NCBI GenBank assembly: GCA_018398765.1
Contig: JAHBMJ010001769.1
Coordinates: 45,468-94,707 of the forward strand
Length of the DNA: 49,240 nt
From: Chromera velia
Lineage: Eukaryota > Sar > Chromeraceae
Direction: 5' to 3'
The notes under the pieces are model-generated. The model saw nothing but the letters and a program-made list of their open reading frames with translations. It was not told the DNA's origin and ran no database searches. Below, in pieces: positions 10,501 through 23,780 of the stretch (positions are counted from its first letter, which is position 1; every line of letters begins with the position of its first letter). Made by a program: the position numbers and the translations under genes.

Positions 10501-13500
10501 GAGTGAGAAGGGTGTATGCACGGATGAGTGACGTACCGCTGCTGCTGATACATGAGAGAGAGCTCAACAAACACGGGGAGCCCGGACAAAGTGAAGGAAG
10601 AGAGGAAGAGAGCGATCAATTAGCTGATCGATCATCATCTATGCCTGTTCGTATGCTTGCTGTGTGCGTGCCGCAACAATGAAAGAATGGTGGATGAACG
10701 GCCGGGGGGTTGGTGAGAGATCGGACAGATGCCAGAGTTGAGTGAGACACGACACACACACGCGACTGACTGACGAAGCACGAGGACCCACTCCCGTGTT
10801 GCATGCTTGCAGGTCATTTCACAGAAAGGCAGGCAGGAAGGCAACGGCAAAAAAGACGGACAAGTTCCTTCAAGGCAGAGAAGGCGCAAGTCCGAATAAT
10901 TGCCAGCCATCCTGCAGTGACAGAAGACACCAAGCAAGCCAAGCAAAGAAAAGGCTCAAATCAACGAACAAAGCTGGTCTGCTGCCCTCGGCCAGACGTT
11001 CGTACAGTCACTCTCAACAGCACAGGTGTGCATCTGCATGTGTTTGTCTTTCGGTGTCCGTCTGTAAGCATGCACGCTGCTTGTCGTCGCTGTATGTTGT
11101 ATGTGTCCTTTCTGCTTTCCTTCTTTCTGCCACCCCCCACCAGTGATGGATGCTTTTGTTTGCACTGCACTCCCTTAGCTTCGAATCTTTTGTTACATAT
11201 TCATTTATCCAAGCAGGGACTCACTTGTCTTTCACCTCTACCTTCCAATTTTCTCACCAAGAGAGGGAAGAAAACACTCGCTCACTCACTCTTTTGGTCC
11301 AACCAGACTAGAGAAGACTGCATGCTACTGCACCTCTTATCTCGATCACTCTATTTTGTTTTCATGTCCCCAACCGGCTCGAAAAGCGAAGTCGAAGAAT
11401 GAGATCACAGCCAAACACACACACAGACAGACATGCAGACAGAGAACCCCTTATGGGCACATGGACGTCACCACTTTATTCTCTTTCCTTCCGACTGCCG
11501 GTTTTTATCCTTCGTGCTTTTTTTTTCCATGTATGTTTGCATGTATCCATGCGTCCGTCCGTCTTCCTTCTTGGCCCTTGATTTCTTTCTTTCTTTTTTT
11601 TTTGGCTCGGCTTGGCTCGCGCTCTCCCACTCACTGACTCCCTCAGTTTTCCCCTTCCTTTCGTCGTCCCGGGCAGGGGTCAGCCACGGGGCATATCGTT
11701 GGTTTGGGAGTCAATGATGAAGTGAGTCGATCAGTGAAAGTTCGTGCGTGCGTGCGATGGAGTCTTTTAGGCTGGGGGATGGGAGGGAGGCAAGCGAAGG
11801 TGAACAAGAAATTGAGGTGTTAGAGTGACATGACTGCTCGGAGAAGAGGGGAACGAAAGAAGGAAGAGAAAAAGATGAAATCCTTCTCCGCTCTCGTCCG
11901 TCAACTGCTCGCAATGCCTCTCTCTCTCTCTCTCTCTCTCTCTGTGCATGTCAATGTCTGTGTGTATGCGTGTGTATGTGTGTATGTGTATTTGTTTAAG
12001 GAAGGCCTCGGGCGTATGTATTTGTGTGTGAGAGAGGACGGACTGCGGTGTATATATTTGTGTGTGTTTTCGACTTGCAACTGACAGAGAAGAAAAAAGA
12101 AAAGAGGTTCGGAGACCGTCTCTACGGGTGTGACTCTGAGGTCTTAATGCAGACAGAAGGCCGACCTTTTGTTTCTTTTTCAATAGGTGCGCCGGCAGAC
12201 ACAAGCAAGCAACAAAGCCAAGTGACTCTATTTCTGTCTCTCTGTCTTTGTCTGTCTGTCTCCCACCTGCACTCATTGTGTAAGGAAGGATGGCGGAAGG
12301 AAGAAAGAGCGGATAGGCGAGAAGCTGCTGACTGTATTTCTCTGTCCGTCTGTCTGTCTGTGTGTCTTTCAAATTGGTGCAATAAATAAATGAGGAAAAA
12401 AGGATCGAAAGGAGAATGACTGACTGAAGTGCTGACTGACTTTTTCATCGTTCTCGTTTGTGCGATGCACGCATGCCCATGCATGCACACAGGTGTCGCT
12501 GAGATGACTATCTCAGGGCGCGCTTGCGTTCATGAGACTGTGAATGAGTGAGTGAGGGAAGAGACGAAACGCTGGCTGTTGGCTGAATGGATGGATGGAT
12601 GGATGGATGGATGGATGGACGGATAGACAGAAAGGACAAAAGCAGGCTTGGGGGCAATGCTTGGCGGGCTGCTCCTGTGACTCAATGACTGACTGACTGG
12701 TTGACCACTTGCTAATGAACAATGAAGGGAGAAGGGGAGGGAGCGAGGGGAACAACGGAAGGACGGAAAGAAGAAAGAAAAGCAGACAGAGCAGTCGCCG
12801 AAGTCAGCTTTGTCGACTCCATCGGAGATCATCTTTCCTTCTTTCATTCATTTCTTTTCCGCACGGACATTTTTGATGATCGCGGCTACTCATTATTTCT
12901 TATGCAAGGGTGCCTAGCATAGCTTATGCGACCCTTCGCATGTCAAGTCAGTCAATCACGTGAAGTGAAAGAGAAAGACGGTCCACGGTTCCTTGCTTGA
13001 AGTATGGGTGGATACGTGGGTCTCCTCAGGTTGGGCAGTCCGGCCATGCAGTGCGTGTGTGTACATTTTTGTGACCTTTTTTACTCACAGTCCATCCATC
13101 CATCCATGATTCCATCCGTTCTTCTGTCTTTTTTCCTTTCTTTCGTGTTTTTCGATCTGATCTTGTTGCCATTTATTTATGCGGAGATTTCACACAGGAG
13201 GAGGGAGGTTGAGGAGTAAATGGCGTTGATGCTGTGAGTGCGTTCGTGCGTGATGAAGTGAGAAGAGCATGTATGCGTGCGTAACCGTGTTCATCCATTC
13301 ATAGATATTTTTGTCTTCATTGCTCCGTGACATGACGTGACGCCCTGCTATGCCGTGATGGATTGACCGTCCTTCCAATCAGGTGTTGTGATGACCAAGG
13401 TCGGTCGGTCGGTCGGGTTTTCTGTCAGGCAGTGCAAGGTGGTTCATGAGTACACTTGTGAAATGAAAAAAGCAGCCAATTTTTCAATGGGTGTGGATGT

Positions 13501-15899
13501 TGTCTGTCTGTCTGTCTGTCTGTCTGTTTGGCTGACGGTTCTCCCCTCCGTCTGTTTCTTGGCACGTTTTTTCTCTATCTATCTGTCATTTATTTCTTAT
13601 TAAGCAACCCGAGCGACCGACAACTTCATCACAGCCTCTTCACGGCTGCCTGCATGGATGCTTGATTTCTTTTTTGTTTTTGTTTTCCATTTCTTTTCCT
13701 TTCCTTTGGTATTTGAATGAGTGAGGAAGCAAGGTGACGCACAAAGGGAGAGATCTTCTCTCTCTCTCCTGAACTGCTGCGCTTTTACGGTTCGCGTCAA
13801 GGAAGGCGGAACGTTTGTTCCCGTGGGATGCATGGATGCACCGCTTTTGTCTTTTTTTCTTTTTTGTGTCGTCTCGGTGTTATTCTTTGCTCCATTTTCT
13901 TTTTTTGATCCATTAGTCTGCTTCACTCCGCTTCCCTCTGCTGCTCTCCTGCTGTCCGCTTCACTCTGACGAAAAGCCGTCAAGCAAATCGGTGTGTAGG
14001 TAGAGCCATGCAGGAAGAAAGGGCACACAAAGCAAGGAAGGATGAAGACGTTGGAGGGAGCCGAGGGAGGACGCTGGGTGCATGGGTGCTCTTGGTGGAG
14101 GAAGAGGAGTCTGATCGATTGGTTGGATCAGATGACTCTCTTGCCTCTTTCTTTCATTTTTGTCGGATTTTTCTTTTTGCCGTGCGTGTCTCTCTCTCTT
14201 TTTCTACTCTCTTTGCTCGAACCAAAGTGTTGCTTGAAGAAAAACGAAGTGATCGAGAAAGAAAGACAGATTTCAGTTACTTGAAGTTCGAGTGAAGTGA
14301 AGGAAACATGAGTTTTTCAAACAAACAAGCAAACAAAGAAACGAGAAGCTTCTGTTCTGAGTAAGCAAAAATGCCAGACCACCGATGTATGAGTGCACTC
14401 TCTCACTCTCTTCGGAGTGAGATCGATCAATCGATTGACTCTCTCTATGTTTCGTTCTTTCTTCCTTTCGTTCATTCATTTTCTTCCTTCCTTCCTTCCT
14501 TCCTTCCTTCCTTCGTTGCGACTTTGGCTGTTGTTTAGGCAGGGAGAGCAAATCCCCTTCGAGGACTCTCTCTTGATACCTTCATTACATTCTTTGATCT
14601 CTCTGTCTGTCTGTCTGTCTGTCTGAGACTCTTCCCCATCCATTGTGAAAACAGTCAATGGCTTGCTTCGCATTTGAATTTATATGCCTCTTCTTTCTGT
14701 CTCATTCGATCTATGCGTGTTTTTTTGCCGGTTGCTGGTGAGAGGGGATGACTGCTTTTCGGGCATGTCTCTCTCTTTCCTGAGCAGTGACCATCTCTGT
14801 TTGTTTGGATTGGCTGGTGCAGGTGAGAGAAAGAGAGAAGGAGGTCGTTCGAAACTCGAAAGAAATCTTCTTTATGAAAGACAGACCTGCTGCATCAGCC
14901 ATCGGGTGCTCTCTCGCTGTTGTGCATCTTGACTGCATTGCATTCTTAGCTTGCTTGGGTTTTTCTTTCCTCCATGCACCTCTCATTTCTTTCTTTCTTT
15001 CTTTCCAAGCGACTCGACGGCCTAGTTGGGAGAGACACATGGCAGGGTCATGGAGAGGAAGAGACGTGCAGGCAGCTGCAGATGAATAGAAGATACACGA
15101 ACAAACAAATAAGAAGGATGACCGCGATGATCGTCTCACTGTCCTAGGTCTGTTTTGTGGGTGGGACCTGCTTGTTTGCCCTCGAGGGCTTTTGCCTCGT
15201 TCGGTCTGACTGCATGTGGCCTTGACTGAATCGATCACTGCTTCCTTTCCTGGCTGGCTGCGTTCTTGCTCTCTCTTGCAACTGAAGTCGGCTGGATGAG
15301 CCAGTTCGTCATACAGTTAGTCACACACACGTAGACATGCAGGCAGGCAGGCAGGTTGGCTGGATGGCGGCAACAAAATCGATCGAACAACCGATCTTCC
15401 GAATCGTCGATTCTTTCGTTCCTTTCGGTTTTCTCTCTTTCTGTTCGAGAGAAAGAATGAGAAAACGCAAAAAAAGAAAAGAAGAAACTAAGACATGATT
15501 TCCCAACCCGCTTCGAGTCCGACACCGAAGTTCATCGCTCCTAAAAAAAAGAAATCGCAATTCATTCCCACAGAGATCGATATTTCTTTGTCTTGACTTG
15601 AAAAACGCAGTAAGTAAGTAGGTCGGTCGATCGATCGAAATCGATTTGAGGGATCGAGGCGACCCTGCCGAAGGGAGAGATCCTACGGGACGAGGAACGA
15701 AATGATCGAGCGAGCAGCATCAGAAAGGAAAAAAACAAAATGAAAGACAGAAAGAAGTCACTGGCTTTCTTGTCACTTTAATGTGAGTCGGTCGATCGAT
15801 GATGAAGGATCGTTTTGTTGCAGGTGCAAGCAAGCAAGTTATGTCCAACCCTCTGTAATGCATTCTTTTCTTGTGTCCTCTCTCTTTTATTCGATCTTT

Positions 15900-15930
<31 letters not shown>

Positions 15931-18900
15931 GCCTGTGAAGAAAAGAAGGGAGAAGAAGAAACATATAGTCTGTCTGTCTGTCTCAAGTGCCTTCACCCAT
16001 CGAGACCTCCCACCAAAAACACCATGCACCGTGTAGGACTTCCTGCCGACTTACCGTCTTCGAATCGAACCGAACCGACGCACGCCCTGCCCTCCCTTCC
16101 AGGAGGTAACTAGACTAGGGGAATGGGATGAAAACAAAGGCTGCAGGGCTGGGGAGAGGACAGGCAGACAGTCAATCCATCAAACAAAACAAATGCCTTA
16201 CATCATCATACCAACGAAAAGGTTGGAACCGGAACTGATGGAAACGGGCGCACGGGTAGACAGACAGACTGACCGACAGACAGACAGACAAACTGTCGAT
16301 AGATCTTTCGCCATTCGTGTAGTGAGGACACAGGATGGCAATATGATTCATTCGTTTATTGCAATGCATGCAGGCAGCTAGGCAGGCACACCGGGAACTC
16401 TGGCTCTAGTGCCTGCATGCCCAACTGACTGCATGTGTGCCCCCCCGCCGTCTTTCTTGCCTGCCTCCCTGCTCTGCTTGCTTCACTTCATTCCCTTAAT
16501 TCCCCTCCCGATGTATGTGCTGATGAAGACAGGGGGGCTGCGATCGAAGACTGACCGGCCGGATATTTCGCAATGCGAAAAAAAAAGACGAAGAGCGGAG
16601 GAGTGAGTTGTCCCGACCGGCTGGAATGGGTCCGTGAGAGAGCGCCGTATTGACAACCGGCGCGCTCGAGACTGACTGACACTGGCCGGTCGATCGGTCA
16701 TTTGGGTGGATCTTGAGGCCCTCTTGTGGGGGCGTGAGGCAATTTAACACGTATGTATACAGAGGAAGTGCATGCATGCACACACTGTCTGCGTAGCCTT
16801 CGGGTCAGAGTTTGCAGTCTGATTGTGCAAGGCCTCGTTTGATTTCTTCTTTTCTTACAGCACTTCTCGACTTCTGAACCATCCTGGTCCATCCGTGCAT
16901 ACATATGCGTGCGTGAATGCCGCGTGTGTCTTGAGGCGTACACGCATATGTTTCCAGACCAGACTAGAGTCTAGAGACCAGATGCTTTCAAGAATCGATA
17001 TGATATACACCAACAATACATCTACCCTGCAAAAATGAGTGAATTTACAAATGAATTTACATGAATTTAAGCAGTAAATTTATCCGAATTTACATGAATT
17101 TAAGTGAATTTACAAGTGAATTTTAACTATAAATTCACTAATAAGCTAAGTTTTAAATTTACAGTATTATTTACTATATAAAATGAATTTAAGTGAATTT
17201 ACGTTAATTCTAGCCTAGATTCTAGTGTTAATTAATTTGTAGAGATGGGAATCTAGGTTCAAACTAGGGTTTAAATAGATACTTATAAACGTATAGCTAT
17301 AGTAATTTAGTAAACAACTTGAATCAAATCAATTATAATATATCTAAAAATTCTTAGTTAAAATTCCTGGCGGTATTAAATTCTATTAAATTACTAATTT
17401 AAAAAAGGTTTCGATGCAAGAATCAATCGATCGAACAAAGTGCGTCTCACCCCTGGCAGACAGCACCGTTCAAGTTGGTCGTCCATTCTCACCGGGCTTC
17501 AGTTCCCGAAAGACAGGCAGACAAATAGTGACGACTAGCAGTGTCTGTCTGTTCTGTCCGTCTGCGCGTCGGTCAATCTAGTGCACTCCGATCGATCGAT
17601 CGATCTTCGAATGAATTCGGCAGGCAGACGAACATGCACTCCAACAGACAGGTAGGCAGGTCGGAAGATGACCACATCAATTAAGAGACTTTGGGAGCTA
17701 GAGACCTTCCTTGATTTGCACGGTGGGCACGCTTGAATCTCAATTTGATTTCCCTTTAGACCGCTCTTCGACTTTCTTCCTGCTTCGCTCTGTCAACTCA
17801 ATCAAACTTGTGCCCTTTCTTTCTTCCATGAGTTCGTCGTCACGGCTTTCTCTGTGTGACCTTGCGGAGTGCATGCGTGTTCCTTTCTTTCTCTCTTTAT
17901 GCACCCCCCGGGGCGTTCCACCTCAGCTCTGTCGTTTTTTTAGCTACGCAGTCCTCTTTGAGGGTCTCTCTCTCTCGCGTGCATGCACCAAATGAACGAA
18001 CGAAAGAATCAACCAGTCAAAGGAGAGTGTACACCGCCACCAAGCACTCATCCATTCGTGCATCCATCCACACATGCACATTTTCGATCATCCATTCACG
18101 CACGCATTCATTCATTCACTCACTCATTCATCCGTGCAGTCATGCACGCACGCATACACCCATTCACGCGTGCCAGCCAAAATAAGCCAGCTCCAAAACG
18201 CATTCATTGATTCATTAGAAAGACCAAAAAGCGAGCACGGAGAAGACGACGCAAGAAGAAATGTCAGAGAGGTGGTTTGGAATGAAGGAAGAACACGACG
18301 ACACAGACAGAAGAAGAAAACGAGACAGGCAGACGGAGGATTCCAAGCTCTTCCCCCCGTCTTGAAGGAAATCTTCACCCTGACAGAGAGAGAAGAGACA
18401 TACACGAGAACATTCCACTCCCCCCCTGTCTATGCCCAAACACACTGAGAAGAGAAGGCATCCACTTTGCTTGATTCATTGACGGAGGGCGGACGACAGG
18501 AGAAAATGGATTGCAAGAAGCCCAATTCTTGCAACGTGAACGGATGACAAAGGCGGTTGTCTCTGTTGATCTTCTTCCTCAAACCCCTTGCTTCTATTTT
18601 TATTTTCATTCTCTGTTTGAGCGAGTTAAGTCGTCGAAGGCATCCAACGCGAGCAGGCAAGCAAGCGAGCGAGCCGTGTCCCCAACGTTAGCCGAAAGAA
18701 GAGCTGCCCCTGAAGTCTGACGGAAAACGGCAGAGGGACAGTGGCGGGTCGGGAACTTCGTCTAGCAGGCAGGCAGGCAGGCAGGCAGGCAGACACTGAA
18801 AGAAAGACAGCGACTGTCTGACACTGACAAACATTAACGACCGAGTGAGTGACTCCCCTCCAAATGGCCTGATGGATTGATTGAGGAGAAAGAAGGATGA

Positions 18901-18946
18901 CCTCTTCCTCCCTCCCTCCCGAGTGCTTCCTTCAGCTGAATGCCCT
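7521..18946. other. Simple-sequence-rich gene desert
   Basis: I see no gene in this 11.4 kb. Open frames here are products of pyrimidine or purine runs. The sequence is studded with tetranucleotide repeats: (GAGT)n near 10469-10507, (GGAT)n near 12585-12619, (TGTC)n near 13499-13527 and 15901-15930, (TTCC)n near 14484-14513 and (GGCA)n near 18768-18791. Degenerate TGAC, GAAT and GATC motifs recur between them. A small unrecognised gene or non-coding RNA cannot be excluded. Confidence 0.6.
17036..17420. repeat. AT-rich island with degenerate TGAATTTA repeats
   Basis: The composition drops sharply to mostly A and T. The first 140 bp is a degenerate array of GTGAATTTAC and ATGAATTTAAG units; the rest is non-repetitive AT-rich sequence. 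The edges against normal-composition DNA are abrupt, as expected for an inserted element or a distinct structural region. No coding is visible. Confidence 0.7.
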
Positions 18947-19240
18947 NNNNNNNNNNNNNNNNNNNNNNNNNNNNNNNNNNNNNNNNNNNNNNNNNNNNNN
19001 NNNNNNNNNNNNNNNNNNNNNNNNNNNNNNNNNNNNNNNNNNNNNNNNNNNNNNNNNNNNNNNNNNNNNNNNNNNNNNNNNNNNNNNNNNNNNNNNNNNN
19101 NNNNNNNNNNNNNNNNNNNNNNNNNNNNNNNNNNNNNNNNNNNNNNNNNNNNNNNNNNNNNNNNNNNNNNNNNNNNNNNNNNNNNNNNNNNNNNNNNNNN
19201 NNNNNNNNNNNNNNNNNNNNNNNNNNNNNNNNNNNNNNNN
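18947..19240. other. Assembly gap
   Basis: This is a run of 294 N. It lies downstream of the LHC gene stop, so no LHC coding sequence is missing. Confidence 1.
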
Positions 19241-19377
19241 CTCCCACATGTTCTCTTTCTCGTCACCCCTGTCTGCTTCTCCCCCCTCCTCCCTTAGACT
19301 TTCGCCCCCGTGTGCACCCTCCAAACCAGATTGTTCCAACTCTCCTCCCCTTCCTCTCGCTCCTTCCCTCCTTCCCC

Positions 19378-20873
19378 CTAGGCCTCCAGGAGATCGACAA
19401 CAGAGACTCCCACTGCCTTCTGCCCGAGCTGAGTGAGGAGACCCTGCAGGCAGGCAGGCAGATGGGTGAGGAAGAAAAGCATAAAAGGAAAGGAGACGAA
19501 CGACACAGCCAGGGGGGGAGGGACATTGACAGAGAGGGACAGCCGGAGGGAGAGAGGGAGAGAAGGAAACTTGAATGAATGAATGAACGAATGAATGAAT
19601 GAACGAATGAATGCACCGGATGTTTCAGTGAGAATTTGCCCACACAGTTCTTTCTTTCTTTGTATGTCCCTGCATGGTCTGCTCCCTCGCTCCCTCCCTC
19701 TCTTTCTCCTCCCAAACCGACCTCCCCGGAAGCGTTGGCCTGAGCAATCATGGCGAGGATTCCGATCATCGCCAGTCTGCCGTTCTTGATCTCACGGGTC
19801 TGCAGACAGCCAGCCAGCCAGACACATACAGACAGAAAGACATGTGTCCACATATACATACATACATACATAAATCCCTAGATAGACGCAGTATGTCGGT
19901 TCTTCATTCAAGGTCTTCGCTCAGTCTGTCAGCTAGTCAGCCAGCTACCCCGCATCCTTTCTTCTTCTTCTTCTTCTTCTTCTTCAGGGGCAGTGGAGCT
20001 CTCCCGTCTCCGTCTATCACATTGCGGTTGACAGGAGAGGGAGCAAAACGATAGATGAAGAGGGGAAGAACAGCAGATCGAGAGAGAGAGAGACGTAGGG
20101 GCATTCATGCATGTATTCCGACATGACAGCTACAAGCGCGAACGAAGAAAGGAAGGACACAAACAAGAAGAAACAAACAAACTCCAAAAAAAACAACCCT
20201 CGACTGTCCCGTCCCACTCTAACAAAGAAGGAAGGAAGAAGAAAGCAGCCACTTGCTTGCACCCATGCACCCAGTCATCCAACTGACTGACTGACCGACC
20301 TGCATGGTCTTGTACTCCTCAGGGGAGTAGTTGAACTTGAAGGGGTTCCACCTGCGTGCGTGTGGACGACTCATTAATTGATTGCCTCGCTCACTCATAG
20401 ACTCACTCACTAGGGGAGCGAAAAAAGGGACAAGAAAAATTGAACGAAGAAATCGAGAAACAAAAAAAAACACAGCACTTCCTCCAGCCCTCCGAAGAGT
20501 AACCAGACCACACCAAACGGGAAAAAAACTACGTCAATGTATGAACATCGCCCCCACCCCACCGAGCCACTTAAAACTTGAATGAACCAAAAAAACAAAA
20601 GGAGGAACCAACAGAGCAAGCAGAACTAACAACGAAGAAACGGACCTTCCCTCTCCCTGCCCGAGTCCGAGGTCACCGGCAGCAGCGTCTCCCTGGATGA
20701 CGCTGCAATCCAATCAGTTCATTCATTCATTCGTTCATTCATTCACGTTGTACAAGGAAGGCACCCCCAATTTTTTTTTTTTTTGCATCCAGGCTCCAGA
20801 ATGTCACTCACAGTATCTCAAAGACACAACAAAGCGGCTCCTCAGCGGTTTTTCAAGGAAACATCCACACGTC

Positions 20874-20906
<33 letters not shown>

Positions 20907-22952
20907 GGCAGTGCACCCACAGTGCTTTCCTTTTCGCCCCCACAGCTAGCTCCCCAATCAATCATTACTTTTTGCCCCAGAGGAACAGACGGCATCGGCA
21001 CACCGCATCATAGAGCTTTTGAAGACAAAAACGGATGCAGGAACTGATGAGCAAATTATTTGCCCCCCATCACTTCGTAAACGTTGAGCCTGACAGGGCA
21101 CACTCCAGACAGGAAACATCCCACCGCAACTACACTCACGGTCAGCGGCAAGACAAGAGGAGAGGACAGATCTTCAAGAAACTGCTCAGAGAATGAATGA
21201 CAGGCTCTCTACCTGCCTGCCTGACTGACCGCTTGATTCTGAAGTACTCGAGGGCGAAGATTCCGAAAGCGATCTGCACGAGGCCTGCTGCGGGGGCAGT
21301 GTAGATGGCCTTCAGGGGGTTCAGCTCTGCGAAGGCATCCTGCCCGACCTGCACATCCACACACACACACACACACACGCACGCGAATGTACACTCGGAC
21401 ACACACACACACACACACACGCACGCGAATGTACACTCTAGACATCACTTCCTCTAACTTTCTCCCCTGAGTCCGTCGGGCACCCACAAACGAGAATCCG
21501 CAAGAAAGAGCGTGACCAGAACAAAAAGCAAGTATGGAAGAAAAACAAATTTTGCAGCTTCCATCTCATGACTGCCTGCATATGCAGAAAGGAGGGGCCG
21601 TGCAGAAAGCAGCGAAGAACGGGAGACAAGTACAAAACCACCCCACCCCACGGCACAAGCAAACAAACACTGCATTGATTAGATTGATTATTCCACCACC
21701 ACCACCATAGGAAGGGATCTCTCTTGAAGGGAAGAAGACTCGACTTTCTCCATTTCTCATGGACCAAAAAAAAAATCGCAACAGTTTTGTTTCCTTTCCT
21801 TCCCCGCAGAAGAAAACCGGTCTCTCACTCTCCTTCTCCCTGCTGCTTCTTTCTGTGTGCTGTTCCAAGGGGATAGAAGGAATTTAATTCTTCGGTCTGC
21901 CCCCTTCTCTTTCTTCCTTTCCTCCGTCCCCTGTGCCCGCGCGACGTCATGACACGGCCACCAACTGCCCTCTTCTTCCTTCTGTGCCCCCTCACCAGCA
22001 GCCCTGCCCGGCTTTTCTGTTTGACCGCCGCCTCCCCTGCGTGCTGTGACTGAACCTCCACTCTCTCCTGTCCATCCCTCCCGCTTCTCCAGACGCGCAA
22101 AATCTGCGGAAGGAGGCCGTTCCCCCACAGCGTCTTCTCAGACTGTTCTCCTTGACCCCCCCCCTTTTTGATTTTCTTCAGCGCGCTCTCCACCTCTTCC
22201 ATCCACCTTCCTGAGGGCACCTTCCCTTCCTCTCCATACAGTGCACAGCTACTTCCTCCCTCGCCACTACTGTTTGTAAGCTGCTGGATCCACATCTGCC
22301 GCGCACACGCTCACATCCGACCAACCAACCTGTGCGTTTCCACCGAAGTGGGCGATCTCGGGGAAGATCCAGCCGAGAGTCGCCAGCATCGCCACGCGTG
22401 CGTGTGTGATCTCCGCCTCTCTGTACCACTTAAGAGATCTCTCCTCGCCTCCAATCAACCACTGACGGGGAAGATTGTTTGTGAAACCAGCCTGCAAAAA
22501 GTCATGCAGAAAAAGGAGACGGCGTAAATCGCGACTGCCTCCCCTCATTTCTGTGCAGGCAAAATCATGAGGCAGAGCCAACCGACCGGGTCAAATCCAT
22601 AGTCCCCTGCGAGGGTTCCGTCGAGGCCGGGAGGGTACTTGTCGAAGGGAAGGGCAATTGAGCGGTCTCCGTTATCTGACATGTAGTTAGGGTCAGAAAA
22701 GTCTCCGTTGACGAGTTCAGACACAGACACAGGTCTAATGAACCTCCCCTCCAGAGCGACGTCTCTGTCGGCCTCGTTGAAAGATGCGGGGGCCTTCTTT
22801 GACTTGGAGGCAGATCCCTTTTTCTTGGAGAACATGGAGAGGGCGGCGTTGGACTCTCTCATGCCAGACAGAGGGGCATTTACGAAGGCAGAAGCATCTC
22901 TGGCCAGGAGAGACACCGCGGCGCACCCGACGACTGCTGTCACCTTCTGCAT
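19378..22952 (-). CDS. Light-harvesting chlorophyll-binding protein, plastid-targeted
   Basis: Seven exons are inferred: 22952-22587, 22491-22330, 21348-21230, 20702-20646, 20351-20300, 19799-19722 and 19443-19378 (TAG). They total 900 nt, giving 299 aa, with every junction in phase. Residues 1-22 form a signal peptide, followed by ASAFVN and a Ser/Lys-rich stretch; a phenylalanine after the cleavage site is typical of targeting to red-derived complex plastids. Mature features are GDYGFDP (about 116-122), helix 1 with E149-ITHAR154, a middle helix with E210, and helix 3 with E255-IKNGR260-LAM. These paired Glu/Arg residues are the known chlorophyll ligands and salt bridges of the family. The product should sit in the thylakoid membrane as an antenna. 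The KWYREAEI and EIKNGRLAM motifs suggest a red-lineage (Lhcr/FCP-like) member; the exact subfamily needs a tree. It lies head-to-head with the Ser-rich gene. Confidence 0.93.
20875..20904 (+). repeat. Homopolymer of 30 C
   Basis: An uninterrupted run of 30 C lies in intron 3 of the LHC gene, which makes poly-G on the transcribed RNA. Similar C runs at 36313-36327 and 47851-47867 end in single N bases, so run lengths in this assembly are unreliable. Confidence 0.95.
21355..21438. repeat. Duplicated (AC)n plus GCACGCGAATG unit
   Basis: In LHC intron 2 an (AC)n run followed by GCACGCGAATGTACACTC occurs twice, at 21379-21396 and 21421-21438, a period of 42 bp. On the coding strand this is (GT)n just upstream of the exon 3 acceptor. 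Confidence 0.85.
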
Positions 22953-23780
22953 TCTTTTGAATTAAATGAGAGGGAACGATTTACACAGACGACTTTCGTC
23001 TCTTAGTGCGAGGGTGCACTCCAGCCTTCTTCCGTGCTTGTGTTTGCGTTTACTCAGAGAGGTAGGAGCGCTCGAGGGTCAGAGGAAGAGGCGAGCTCAG
23101 GAATAGAGGAGGTCTTGAGGAAGAAGAGACGTCCAGCTTGACCCCGCGGCTCCGGACTTTTTTCGTGGCTGATTTTCGCTTTCCGGGACCACAGTTTCGG
23201 TCTCGCTTTTTCCACTGCGCGGGGCCGCGGCCCCCGAAAGCCGCGAATATGCAAAGTGCATGTGAGGCGCGGTCCCGAAAGCCGCAGTTTGCATGTTTTG
23301 CCCACACCAGCACTTTGCGGGACCGTCGACCGTCTCCAACCGTCTCTGTCGAGTCGTTCAAGATCCATTGCACATGCATGGCACAGACAGGCTGCCCGAC
23401 TGGATTGCCGGACTGCCGGCCTTGCTGCGCATCAAGCTTTCCAGGAGGACATGATGTGCTGGGCAAGGAAGAACTACTGCTTCAAGTTTTTATCCTGATA
23501 TCGGTTGCCGTGCGAAACATGTGCCCTACGTTAGCCAAATTTTCAGCAAAAGCGTCTGCTTCCATGCACTGAGTCTAACCTCACACCCGTCTCTTTTGCT
23601 GGACAGCCTCGTTCTTCATTTGACGATTTTGCTTTTTGTTGACTCGACTCCGCTCTTGAAGACTGAAGGACAAGTGGTCAACTGACTGTAGCAGAAGTTG
23701 TGGTTCTGTTCAGTGGTTCTCTTCAGCACGGCGGGTGTCTTGACGTGCTTACACACGGTGCTGAAGTCACGAAAAGAAAA
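22953..23780. promoter_or_regulatory. Shared upstream region of LHC and Ser-rich genes
   Basis: This 828-bp head-to-head spacer has no convincing coding. It contains CCCGAAAGCCGC twice (23233-23244 and 23274-23285), each followed by ATGCAAA- or TTTGCATG-like sequence. It also has an inverted pair GCAAAGTGC (23251-23259) and GCACTTTGC (23310-23318). Clustered direct and inverted motifs between divergent genes suggest transcription-factor sites. This is inference from sequence structure only. Confidence 0.45.

Noticed and set aside
17248..17262. GGTTCAAAC looking like a tRNA B box
   Set aside because: No A box or cloverleaf could be folded around it in the AT-rich island.
18940..19578. Plus-strand frame reading through the N gap with GLQEIDNRDSHCLLPELSEE
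   Set aside because: It is the antisense shadow of the last LHC exon (19443-19378), which fits in phase on the minus strand and ends the LHC protein properly.
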